12,372 nucleotides of DNA from DATAFO01 sp046728935 (GTDB lineage Bacteria; Actinomycetota; Thermoleophilia; Solirubrobacterales; 70-9): assembly GCA_046728935.1 (NCBI GenBank), contig JBKPFS010000029.1:1-12372 (forward strand), given 5' to 3'. The notes under the pieces were generated by a model. It had not been told where the DNA came from, made no database searches, and worked only from the letters and a program-made list of their open reading frames with translations. The position numbers and the translations under genes were made by a program. This document shows positions 1 through 8,632 of the stretch, piece after piece (position 1 is the first letter of the stretch; each line of letters starts with the position of its first letter).

Positions 1-825
1 GTGTTCGTGCCCGAGCGCCTCGCTCTGGTGAAGGGGCCCCCGGCGACCCGGCGCCAGCACCTCGATCGCTTCGTCGCCGCGCTTTGGCCCGCGCGCACGA
101 ACTGGCGCCGCCGCTACGGACGGGTGCTCGCGCAACGCAACGCCCTGGTCGGCAGGGTGCGATCGGGGGCCGCCCCGGCGGATTCGCTCGAGGCATGGGA
201 CCGGGAGCTCGCGGCCGTGGGCGTGGAGCTGATCGCGGCTCGCTCCGCCGCGACCGCGCTGCTTGCGCCGACATTCGCCGAGACCTGCGCGGAGCTCGGG
301 CTCGATGGTCGCGCGGAGCTGGCCTACGCTCCGCGGAGCGAGGCCACCGAGGCGTCGCAGCTCGGGCGCGAGCTCGTGGAGCGGCGCGAGAGCGACCTGG
401 CGCGGGGCTTCACGACCTGGGGCCCCCACCTCGACGAGCTGGCGCTGCGGCTGGATGGCCGGCGGCTCCGCCGCTACGGCTCGCAGGGGCAGCACCGGAT
501 TGCGGTGCTCGCGCTGCTGTTCGCGGAGCGCGCCGCCATACTCGCGGAGGGACGCCCGCCGCCGCTGATGCTCCTCGACGACGTCGCCAGCGAGCTCGAC
601 GCGGAGCGGCGCGCGTTGCTCTGCGGCCGGCTGGAGGCGGGCGGCGGCCAGGCCCTGCTGACGGCGACCGAGCCCGACCAGGTTCCGCCCACGCGCCGCA
701 AGGAGATCGCGCTGCGCGGCGGGCGCGTGATCGCCCGCGCGGGGGACAGGGCCGGGGCCGGGGACGGCGCCGCATCCACGCCGGGCGCCATTCCTAAGCC
801 TCAACCGGAGGTAGAGGCAGCGTGA
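1..825 (+). CDS. recF: RecF recombination/repair ATPase, C-terminal part (5' end outside window)
   Basis: RecF is a cytosolic SMC/ABC-type ATPase that loads RecA at single-stranded gaps with RecO and RecR. About 274 residues are present. An ABC signature-like segment YGSQGQHR lies at residues 159-166, a Walker B strand ending in D193-D194 follows (LMLLDDV), and a D-loop SELDAERR lies at 197-204. The early segment ATRRQHLDRF fits the conserved RecF region about 110 residues into the protein. The N-terminal Walker A motif is missing, so the GTG at base 1 is almost certainly an internal valine codon and the gene begins upstream of the window. RecF proteins are usually about 360-400 residues, so roughly 100-120 are absent. 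The last ~35 residues are a low-complexity Ala/Gly/Pro tail. The TGA stop overlaps the GTG start of the next gene (GTGA), which implies translational coupling. dnaA and dnaN probably lie further upstream (inference). Confidence 0.93.
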   Translation: MFVPERLALVKGPPATRRQHLDRFVAALWPARTNWRRRYGRVLAQRNALVGRVRSGAAPADSLEAWDRELAAVGVELIAARSAATALLAPTFAETCAELGLDGRAELAYAPRSEATEASQLGRELVERRESDLARGFTTWGPHLDELALRLDGRRLRRYGSQGQHRIAVLALLFAERAAILAEGRPPPLMLLDDVASELDAERRALLCGRLEAGGGQALLTATEPDQVPPTRRKEIALRGGRVIARAGDRAGAGDGAASTPGAIPKPQPEVEAA

Positions 826-1148
826 GCTTCAACCAGGCTCCTCGCCGCCTCGGGGGCGCGGTACGCGCGGTGCGGGCTGATGCGGGGCCTGCGACGGCTC
901 TCGCGGCCGTCCAGTCGGCGTGGCTCGAGGCCGCGGGCGCGACGATCGCGGCGCAGGCGGAGCCGGTCGCCGAGCGCGGCGGGGTGGTCACGGTCGCCTG
1001 CCGCACCGCGACCTGGGCACAGGAGCTGGACCTGCTCCAGGAGGCGCTGCTCGAGCGCCTCAACGCGGTGCTCGACGGGCCCGAGGTCAGCGGTTTTCGC
1101 TTCACCGCCGACGCCGCGCGCCACGATCCGGGCCGAGACACGGTTTAA
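822..1148 (+). CDS. dciA: DUF721 family protein, DciA-like replicative helicase loader
   Basis: This 108-residue protein belongs to DUF721. Members called DciA help load the replicative helicase DnaB in bacteria that lack DnaC/DnaI loaders; that role is known for the family and inferred here. The diagnostic core is visible: a W-x-E-A-A-G-x-x-I-A stretch near residues 34-43, then EPVAERGGVVTVACRT and WAQELDLLQ (about residues 46-75), then a leucine-rich helix LLERLNAVL. The GTG start at 822 overlaps the recF stop by 4 bp. GGAGG at 807-811 sits 10 nt upstream, inside the recF end. The position between recF and gyrB is the usual actinobacterial place for this gene. The C-terminal extension seen in some longer homologues is absent, leaving a short basic/acidic tail. 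Confidence 0.88.
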   Translation: MSFNQAPRRLGGAVRAVRADAGPATALAAVQSAWLEAAGATIAAQAEPVAERGGVVTVACRTATWAQELDLLQEALLERLNAVLDGPEVSGFRFTADAARHDPGRDTV

Positions 1149-1155
1149 TGCGTGA

Positions 1156-1177
1156 TTTGCAGGTATTTCGTTGCAAA
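1156..1177. repeat. Inverted repeat TTTGCA-N10-TGCAAA between dciA and gyrB
   Basis: Perfect 6 bp arms TTTGCA (1156-1161) and TGCAAA (1172-1177) flank a 10 nt spacer, starting 8 nt after the dciA stop. With a one-base slip the arms extend into CG-type flanks. The AT-rich arms stand out in this GC-rich DNA. It could be an operator for gyrB control, because it lies just upstream of the possible promoter at 1204-1212, or simply a small RNA hairpin. No known regulator is assigned. Confidence 0.35.
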
Positions 1178-1203
1178 CGCGGAGGGTTTCCGAGGGCCGT
1201 TCC

Positions 1204-1212
1204 TGGTATCCT
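1204..1212 (+). promoter_or_regulatory. Possible extended -10 promoter of gyrB
   Basis: TGG followed by TATCCT (hexamer 1207-1212) reads as an extended -10 element. The -35 region at the 17 bp spacing is poor (GGGTTT, 1184-1189). If used, transcription would begin near 1219 and give gyrB a ~90 nt leader that contains the hairpin at 1232-1280. It is a weak call: transcription could instead continue from recF/dciA. Confidence 0.3.
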
Positions 1213-1231
1213 TGTGTGAACTTGGTGGAAG

Positions 1232-1285
1232 CCCCGAGCCGACCGCACGGGCCACCTGGCGCCGGGCCGGTCGGTCGGGGTTTCT
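1232..1285 (+). terminator. Terminator-like hairpin in the gyrB leader
   Basis: CCCCGAGCCGACCG (1232-1245) pairs with CGGTCGGTCGGGG (1268-1280), giving 13 base pairs with a single bulged G and a 22 nt GC-rich loop. TTTCT follows at once (1281-1285). It resembles an intrinsic terminator with a short U tract for the recF-dciA transcript. It ends only 23 nt before the gyrB start, so it may instead be a leader attenuator if gyrB is transcribed from further upstream. Confidence 0.5.
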
Positions 1286-1308
1286 CATGACCTGAGCGAA
1301 AGGATTGA

Positions 1309-3786
<2,478 letters not shown>

Positions 3787-3814
3787 CGCGGACGCTGCAA
3801 CCGTCGCGCTGCTG

Positions 3815-3847
3815 ACGCCTTATTGGCGGTCTGCGCCAATAACGCGT
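3815..3847. repeat. 33 bp near-perfect dyad between gyrB and gyrA
   Basis: The 14 nt arms ACGCCTTATTGGCG (3815-3828) and CGCCAATAACGCGT (3834-3847) are reverse complements except for one C/C mismatch (3819/3843). The spacer is GTCTG. The inner 9 bp, TTATTGGCG/CGCCAATAA, are perfect and unusually AT-rich for this DNA. No U tract follows, so a classical intrinsic terminator is unlikely. It ends 8 nt before the gyrA SD sequence. It could be a protein-binding operator, an mRNA hairpin that adjusts gyrA output relative to gyrB, or a processing site. Confidence 0.6.
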
Positions 3848-3869
3848 CGGCCGGTGAGGTGATCGGCTG

Positions 3870-6464
3870 ATGGAGGGCTCGCTCGAGGCGCTGACCGGCC
3901 GGATCGAGGAGCGCGAGCTCACCCAGGAGATGCGCTCCTCGTATCTCGATTACGCGATGAGCGTGATCGTGGGCCGCGCGCTGCCCGACGTCCGCGACGG
4001 GCTGAAGCCGGTCCATCGCCGGGTGCTGTACGCGATGCACGACCTCGGCCTGCAGCCGAACCGGCCCTACCGGAAGTGCGCCTTCATCGTCGGCGAGGTG
4101 ATGGGTAAGTACCACCCCCACGGCGACACGGCGATCTACGACACGCTGGCGCGAATGGCGCAGGAGTTCTCGCTGCGCTACCCGCTCGTCGACGGGCAGG
4201 GCAACTTCGGCTCGATCGACGACGATCCGCCGGCGGCGATGCGCTACACGGAAGCGCGTCTGGCTCGTCTCGCGACGGAGATGCTGCGCGAGATCGAGTC
4301 GGAGACGGTCGACTTCGGGCCCAACTACGACGAGTCCCAGCAGGAGCCGCTCGCCCTCCCGGGCCGCTTCCCGAACCTGCTCGTCAACGGCTCATCGGGG
4401 ATCGCCGTCGGGATGGCGACCAACATCCCGCCCCACAACCTCGGCGAGACGATCGGCGCCGTCAAGGCCTACATCGAGAACCCCGAGATCGACCTCAAGG
4501 GGCTGATGAAGTACGTCAGGGGCCCCGACTTCCCAGGCGGCGGGACGATCATGGGCACCGACGGGATCCGCGACGCCTACGCCTCCGGCCGGGGCTCGAT
4601 CCGGGTCCGCGCCAAGGCGCACATCGAGCCGCTCAAGGGCGGCAAGGAAGCGATCATCGTCACCGAGCTTCCCTACATGGTCAAGAAGGGCGGCGACGGC
4701 GGCCTGATCCAGAAGATCGCCGACCTCGTCCGCGAGAAGAAGATCAACGGGATCTCGAACCTGCGCGACGAGAGCGACGGCTCCGGGATCCGGCTGGTGA
4801 TCGAGCTCAAGCGCGGCGGGGACCCGCCGCCGGTGGTCCTCAACCAGCTCTACAAGCACACCCAGATGCAGGCCTCGTTCGGGGTCAACATGGTCGCGCT
4901 CGTTGACGGCGTGCCGCGGACCCTGAGCCTGAAGGAGCTGGTCCACCACTACGTCGTCCACCAGCGCGAGGTCGTCACGCGGCGAACGCAGTACGAGCTG
5001 CGCCGCGCCGAGGAGCGTGCCCACGTGCTGGAGGGGTTGCTGGTCGCGCTCGACAACCTCGACGCCGTGATCGCGCTGATCCGAGGCTCCGCCGATCCCG
5101 ACACCGCCCGTTCCGGCCTCATCGATGAGTTCGAGCTCTCCGAGATCCAGGCGCAGGCGATCCTCGACATGCGCCTCCAGCGCCTGACCGCGCTCGAGTC
5201 CGACAAGGTCCGCGCTGAGCACAAGGAGCTGACCGAGCGGATCGCCGAGCTGCGGGCGATCCTCGGCGACCCGGCGCGCATCGACGGGATCATCGTCGAC
5301 GAGCTGAACGAGATCTCACGTCGCCACGGCGACGAGCGGCGCACCGAGATCACCGTCGCCGAAGGCGAACTGGACATCGAGGACGTGATCGCCGACCAGC
5401 AGATGGTGATCTCGATCACCCACTCCGGGTACGTCAAGCGCCTGCCGCTCGCCACCTATCGCCAGCAGCGCCGCGGCGGCGTGGGCGTGATGGGGATGAA
5501 CCTCAAGGAGGGCGACTACATCGAGCACCTGCACATCTGCTCGACGCACGACTGGATGCTGTTCTTCACCAACCGCGGCAAGGTGTACCGGCTGAAGGTC
5601 TACGAGCTGCCTGAGGGCACCCGGACGTCGAAGGGGCAGGCGCTGGTCAACGTGCTGCCGCTGCGCGAGGGCGAGCGGGTGATGGCGGTGAAGCCCACCC
5701 GCGACTTCTCCGAGGGCAAGTACCTCGTCTTCGCGACCGCCAACGGGCTGGTGAAGAAGACCGAGTTCAAGGCCTACAACACCCCGATCCGCGCCGACGG
5801 GATCATCGCGATCAAGGTGCGCGACGGGGACGAGCTGGTCCAGGTGCGCCTCACCTCGGGCAAGGACGACCTGCTGCTGGTCTCGAAGTCGGGCCACGCG
5901 TCGCGCTTTAGCGAGGACAAGGTGCGCCCGATGGGCCGCGATACCTCTGGCGTCAAGGGCATGAACGTCGCCGGCAAGATCGGCAAGGAGAAGAACCGCG
6001 TGCTGGCGATGGACGTCGCCCGCGACGACACCGAGCTCTTCGTCGTCACCGAGAACGGCTACGGCAAGCGAACGCCGGTCTCCGAGTACCCCGTCAAGGG
6101 ACGCGGGACCAAGGGCGTGCTGACCGCGAAGCTGACCGCAAGGAAGGGCGGGCTAGCGGGCGCGCTGATCGTGCGCGAGCACCAGGACCTGCTGTTCATC
6201 TCGCAGAACGGGATGGTCCAGCGCACCAACGCCGGCGGGATCTCGCGGATGGGTCGGCCGACCCAGGGCGTGCGCGTGATGAACATCAAGGACGACGACC
6301 GCGTGAGCGCCGTCGCCCTCGTGGTCGAGTCCGCGGCCGCCGCCGACGTCGCCGAGGAGGCCGAGGAGGTCGCCGAGGCCGCGGCGGAGGCCGCCAAGCC
6401 GGCAAAGGACGGCGCGGGCACGGCCAAGGGTGACGGCAAGCGCGGGCGCCGCAAGCGCGGCTAG
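3870..6464 (+). CDS. gyrA: DNA gyrase subunit A
   Basis: GyrA cuts and rejoins DNA and wraps it for negative supercoiling, in an A2B2 complex with GyrB. The protein has 864 residues. The breakage-reunion domain carries the catalytic tyrosine Y126 in RYTEARLA. The quinolone region reads GKYHPHGDTAIYD, with T87 and D91 at the positions of E. coli S83 and D87. A long coiled-coil segment follows (about residues 360-490). The C-terminal beta-pinwheel is complete, with repeated blade motifs such as NRGKVYRL, ENGYGKRT and QNGMVQRT. The GyrA box is QRRGGVG (533-539), with Val where Lys/Arg is usual. The last ~45 residues are an Ala/Glu-rich tail ending in a basic KRGRRKRG. ATG 3870 is supported by GAGGTGAT (3856-3863) 6 nt upstream. 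It lies 83 bp after gyrB and is probably co-transcribed with it. Confidence 0.97.
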   Translation: MEGSLEALTGRIEERELTQEMRSSYLDYAMSVIVGRALPDVRDGLKPVHRRVLYAMHDLGLQPNRPYRKCAFIVGEVMGKYHPHGDTAIYDTLARMAQEFSLRYPLVDGQGNFGSIDDDPPAAMRYTEARLARLATEMLREIESETVDFGPNYDESQQEPLALPGRFPNLLVNGSSGIAVGMATNIPPHNLGETIGAVKAYIENPEIDLKGLMKYVRGPDFPGGGTIMGTDGIRDAYASGRGSIRVRAKAHIEPLKGGKEAIIVTELPYMVKKGGDGGLIQKIADLVREKKINGISNLRDESDGSGIRLVIELKRGGDPPPVVLNQLYKHTQMQASFGVNMVALVDGVPRTLSLKELVHHYVVHQREVVTRRTQYELRRAEERAHVLEGLLVALDNLDAVIALIRGSADPDTARSGLIDEFELSEIQAQAILDMRLQRLTALESDKVRAEHKELTERIAELRAILGDPARIDGIIVDELNEISRRHGDERRTEITVAEGELDIEDVIADQQMVISITHSGYVKRLPLATYRQQRRGGVGVMGMNLKEGDYIEHLHICSTHDWMLFFTNRGKVYRLKVYELPEGTRTSKGQALVNVLPLREGERVMAVKPTRDFSEGKYLVFATANGLVKKTEFKAYNTPIRADGIIAIKVRDGDELVQVRLTSGKDDLLLVSKSGHASRFSEDKVRPMGRDTSGVKGMNVAGKIGKEKNRVLAMDVARDDTELFVVTENGYGKRTPVSEYPVKGRGTKGVLTAKLTARKGGLAGALIVREHQDLLFISQNGMVQRTNAGGISRMGRPTQGVRVMNIKDDDRVSAVALVVESAAAADVAEEAEEVAEAAAEAAKPAKDGAGTAKGDGKRGRRKRG

Positions 6465-6475
6465 ATCATCCCAGC

Positions 6476-6528
6476 CCGACGAACCGGGGATTGAGCACGC
6501 ATATCGTGCCCAATCCAGGTCTCGTCGG
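6476..6528. terminator. Long two-part hairpin after gyrA (possibly bidirectional terminator)
   Basis: Inner arms GGATTGAGCACG (6488-6499) and CGTGCCCAATCC (6505-6516) pair with one mismatch around the loop CATAT. Beyond a short internal loop, an outer stem CCGACGA/TCGTCGG (6476-6482 with 6522-6528) adds 7 bp. The structure starts 11 nt after the gyrA stop and lies between convergent genes, so it could terminate both gyrA and the ABC operon. There is no U tract on either strand, which leaves a processing or decay-blocking role open. Confidence 0.6.
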
Positions 6529-6543
6529 CCAACCCCTCACCAC

Positions 6544-6572
6544 TTGATTCGGGCGGCTGGGCGAAATAGGCT
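6544..6572 (+). promoter_or_regulatory. Candidate orphan promoter facing the ABC permease 3' end
   Basis: TTGATT (6544-6549) and TAGGCT (6567-6572) are separated by exactly 17 bp. TAGGCT is identical to the -10-like hexamer just before the SDR gene. No + strand gene follows. A transcript from about 6580 would run antisense into the permease gene. Sequence match only. Confidence 0.35.
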
Positions 6573-6581
6573 CGCCGCAAC

Positions 6582-6600
6582 GCAGGGGCGGGGCTCCTGC
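6582..6600 (+). repeat. Small hairpin downstream of the orphan promoter
   Basis: GCAGGGGC (6582-6589) pairs with GCTCCTGC (6593-6600) around a GGG loop, 8 bp with one G-U pair. The wobble becomes an A-C mismatch on the opposite strand, so the fold is better as a + strand RNA. An SD-like AGGAGGT follows at 6611-6617 but has no start codon at usable distance. Apart from these elements I see nothing in 6529-6628. Confidence 0.35.
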
Positions 6601-6628
6601 GACCGACGACAGGAGGTCCGGGAGGGGC

Positions 6629-7411
6629 TTACGAAGCGACGGCTCGCTTGTAGCGGGCGACCGAGAGGTAGCCGAAGACGGCGATCAAGCCGATGGACCA
6701 GGCGACCGAGGCCCAGATGTCGTTGCCGGCGGGCGCATTGATGAACAGCGCCCGCGCGGCGTCCACCATCGTTGAGAACGGGTTGATGTCCTCGGCGAAC
6801 GTCTCCAGTGCCGGCGGGAAGGTGTCGGGCGGCACGAAGGCCGACGAAAGGAACGTGAGCGGGAAGACGATCATGAACCCGAATGCGTTCGCGGACTCAG
6901 GGGAGGAGACGTTGAGCCCGATGTACGCGAACACCCACGAGAACGCGTAGCCGATCAGCAGCATCAGCGCGATCCCAGCCACGACCTCGAGCGGCGGTGA
7001 GGAAAAGGCAAAGCCGACGATCAGGCCGACGACGATCATCACCGTGAGCTGAAGCGCGTTGGTCCCGATGTCCGCGATGGTTCTGCCGGTGAGGACCGCC
7101 AACCGGGACATGGGCAGCGAGCGGAAACGATCGATCAGCCCGCGCTGCATGTCCTCGGCGAGCCCGAGCGCTGTCACGAATCCGCCGAAGCAAATCGCCT
7201 GGACGATGATCCCGGGCATCAGGAAATCGGTGTAGTCGCCGTACTGCGGCGGGACCTCGATCGCCCCGCCGAACACGTACACGAACAGCAGCACGAACAT
7301 GATCGGCTGGACCGTGAACGCCGTCAGCAGATCCGGTTGGCGCTGGATGCGCTTGGCGCTCCGCTTGGCGAGGACGAGCGTGTCCGAGACCGTGGCGCTC
7401 AGGCCGGTCAT
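6629..7411 (-). CDS. ABC-2 type (DrrB-like) exporter permease
   Basis: This 260-residue integral membrane protein is the permease half of an ABC exporter. About six membrane segments are visible: residues 33-52, 65-85, 118-136, 143-166, 176-194 and 235-251. Between the second and third lies the family signature GLIDRFRSLPMSRLAVLTGR (91-110), characteristic of DrrB-type ABC-2 permeases that export daunorubicin-like drugs in Streptomyces. The substrate here cannot be told from sequence; DrrAB-like pairs are widespread and many have no known cargo. ATG 7411 overlaps the stop of the upstream ATPase gene by 4 bp (ATGA), so the two are translationally coupled and likely form one transporter. The gene ends at TAA, 165 bp from the convergent gyrA stop. 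An open frame continues upstream through the ATPase gene, but it is only a shadow. Confidence 0.92.
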   Translation of the reverse strand: MTGLSATVSDTLVLAKRSAKRIQRQPDLLTAFTVQPIMFVLLFVYVFGGAIEVPPQYGDYTDFLMPGIIVQAICFGGFVTALGLAEDMQRGLIDRFRSLPMSRLAVLTGRTIADIGTNALQLTVMIVVGLIVGFAFSSPPLEVVAGIALMLLIGYAFSWVFAYIGLNVSSPESANAFGFMIVFPLTFLSSAFVPPDTFPPALETFAEDINPFSTMVDAARALFINAPAGNDIWASVAWSIGLIAVFGYLSVARYKRAVAS

Positions 7412-8424
7412 CGCACCGTCTCCGTTGCACGCTGCACGGCGTCGCGCTGCTCGTCGGGCCGTGCGTCTCCGTCCTCGCCGTCCTGCGACTCCGGCGGCTT
7501 TCCGGTCAGCGTGAGGAATACGTCGTCGAGGGTCGGGATGCGAATCGAGATGTCGTCGACGCCGACTCCCGCTTGGTCGAGTCGCCGCACCGCCTCGGCA
7601 ATCGCGCCGCGCCGTTCGGTCACCGGCACGCTCACCAGCCCGTCCTCGCTCGAAGGCTTGTCGCACGCCAACGCGGCGAGGGCTGAGAGTGCGGTCTCCG
7701 CCTGCGCTCCGTCCGCGAGCGTGACCTCGATGCGCTCCCCACCGACCCGTCGCTTGAGCTCCTCCGAGGTTCCCTCGGCGATCACCACGCCGTGGTCGAT
7801 GACGACGATCCGGTCTGCGAGCCGGTCCGCCTCGTCGAGGTACTGCGTCGTCAGCAGCACGGTGGTGCCCGCCGCGCGCCGCCGCTCGATTGCCTCCCAG
7901 AGGCCGATGCGGCTGCGTGGGTCCAGGCCGGTCGTGGGCTCGTCGAGGAAGACGACCGGCGGCCGGGTTACGAGCGCCGCGGCGAGGTCGAGGCGCCTGC
8001 GCATTCCGCCCGAGTAGGTCTTGACCAGACGGTCGGCGGCGTCGGAGAGGTCGAAGCGGTCGAGGAGCTCGTGCGCGCGCTCGCGCGCCCAGGCTCGCGG
8101 GCGGTGATACAGGCGACCCACCATCTCCAGGTTCTCGGCGCCGGTCAGGTTCTCGTCGACCGCCGCGTACTGGCCGGCGAGGCCGATCTCGGCCCGCACC
8201 GCGGCCGCGTCGCGAACGACGTCGAGGCCGACCACCCAGGCCGAGCCGCCGTCGGGCGGAAGCAGGGTGGTGAGGATTCGCACAGTGGTCGTCTTCCCCG
8301 CCCCGTTCGGACCGAGTAGGCCCAGGACGGTACCCGGCGGAACTTGGAGATCGACCCCGCAGAGTGCGCGCACGTCGCCGTACGACTTCTGGAGGTTCTC
8401 CGTCTCGATGGCGTACTCCGACAT
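7408..8424 (-). CDS. DrrA-like ABC transporter ATP-binding protein
   Basis: This 338-residue cytosolic ATPase powers the permease encoded immediately downstream. The A-loop Y15, Walker A GPNGAGKT (38-45), Q-loop Q85, signature YSGGM (137-141) and Walker B VVFLDEP (to E162) with D-loop GLDP are all present. The switch position reads TTQYLDEADRLADR, with Gln194 instead of the usual His. As I recall, this Gln is characteristic of the DrrA drug-exporter subfamily, so it is probably not a defect. A C-terminal extension of about 100 residues (IEVTLADG, then RIPTLDDVFLTLTG near 300-315) is also DrrA-like and ends in an acidic/polar tail. A GTG three codons upstream (8433) is possible, but it would lie inside the TACGGT -10-like hexamer at 8432-8437. 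I therefore prefer ATG 8424, which lacks a convincing SD. Confidence 0.92.
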   Translation of the reverse strand: MSEYAIETENLQKSYGDVRALCGVDLQVPPGTVLGLLGPNGAGKTTTVRILTTLLPPDGGSAWVVGLDVVRDAAAVRAEIGLAGQYAAVDENLTGAENLEMVGRLYHRPRAWARERAHELLDRFDLSDAADRLVKTYSGGMRRRLDLAAALVTRPPVVFLDEPTTGLDPRSRIGLWEAIERRRAAGTTVLLTTQYLDEADRLADRIVVIDHGVVIAEGTSEELKRRVGGERIEVTLADGAQAETALSALAALACDKPSSEDGLVSVPVTERRGAIAEAVRRLDQAGVGVDDISIRIPTLDDVFLTLTGKPPESQDGEDGDARPDEQRDAVQRATETVR

Positions 8425-8431
8425 CGCTGGC

Positions 8432-8437
8432 ACCGTA
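8432..8437 (-). promoter_or_regulatory. -10-like hexamer for a leaderless ABC transcript
   Basis: On the minus strand TACGGT ends 7 nt before ATG 8424. That spacing would place the transcription start at or next to the start codon. No clear -35 is seen. It argues against GTG 8433 as the start. Confidence 0.4.
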
Positions 8438-8514
8438 TCGATTGCGACTTGGAGCCTCGGTTCGGTTACCCCCGTCCGCCCTGGTCATCAACTGGCCGGT
8501 CTGCTTCAATCGCT

Positions 8515-8537
8515 GGACCAGAGAAAGGAGGTGGTCC
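8515..8537. repeat. Hairpin with an SD (or anti-SD) sequence in its loop
   Basis: GGACCA (8515-8520) and TGGTCC (8532-8537) are perfect complements. They enclose the 11 nt loop GAGAAAGGAGG, an almost complete SD consensus. On the other strand the loop reads as the 16S 3'-end anti-SD. No start codon lies at a normal SD distance: the first ATG, at 8549, is 17 nt beyond GGAGG. A CTG at 8540 would be correctly spaced and would open a 14-codon frame to the TAG at 8582, which I do not call as a gene. Confidence 0.5.
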
Positions 8538-8575
8538 GACTGAGTCACATGCTTATCGGGACGCTGGAGGTGCGG

Positions 8576-8590
8576 GGCCGCTAGGCGGCC
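8576..8590. repeat. Palindrome GGCCGC-TAG-GCGGCC
   Basis: This is a perfect 6 bp inverted repeat around a 3 nt centre. It contains a NotI-like GC-rich core and may be chance in such GC-rich DNA, or a small hairpin following the SD-loop element. No function is assigned. Confidence 0.4.
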
Positions 8591-8632
8591 GCTCGTCCCG
8601 TCGTGCGCGTGAGCGGCGGCGGGGGCGCGTAT

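Noticed and set aside
4116..4142. GyrA quinolone-resistance mutation (Thr87 at the E. coli Ser83 position)
   Set aside because: Thr can hold the same water-metal contact as Ser and is wild type in several bacteria, for example Campylobacter. D91 is intact, so resistance cannot be claimed.
7836..7850. Defective ABC ATPase because Gln194 replaces the switch histidine
   Set aside because: Gln in TTQYLDEAD is, to my knowledge, normal in DrrA-type exporters, and all other ATPase motifs are intact.
8522..8537. 15 of 16 nt identical to the 3' end of 16S rRNA (minus strand), suggesting an rRNA remnant
   Set aside because: The sequence next to it does not contain the helix 45 region or any other 16S segment. 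An SD sequence is by nature complementary to the 16S end, so the match is expected for any strong SD.
7412..8548. N-terminal 379 codons of a 639-codon minus-strand frame, as if the permease were fused to a larger domain
   Set aside because: This part reads the ATPase gene in another frame and is Arg/Gly/Ala-rich without domains. The permease starts at ATG 7411 with the usual 4 bp overlap.
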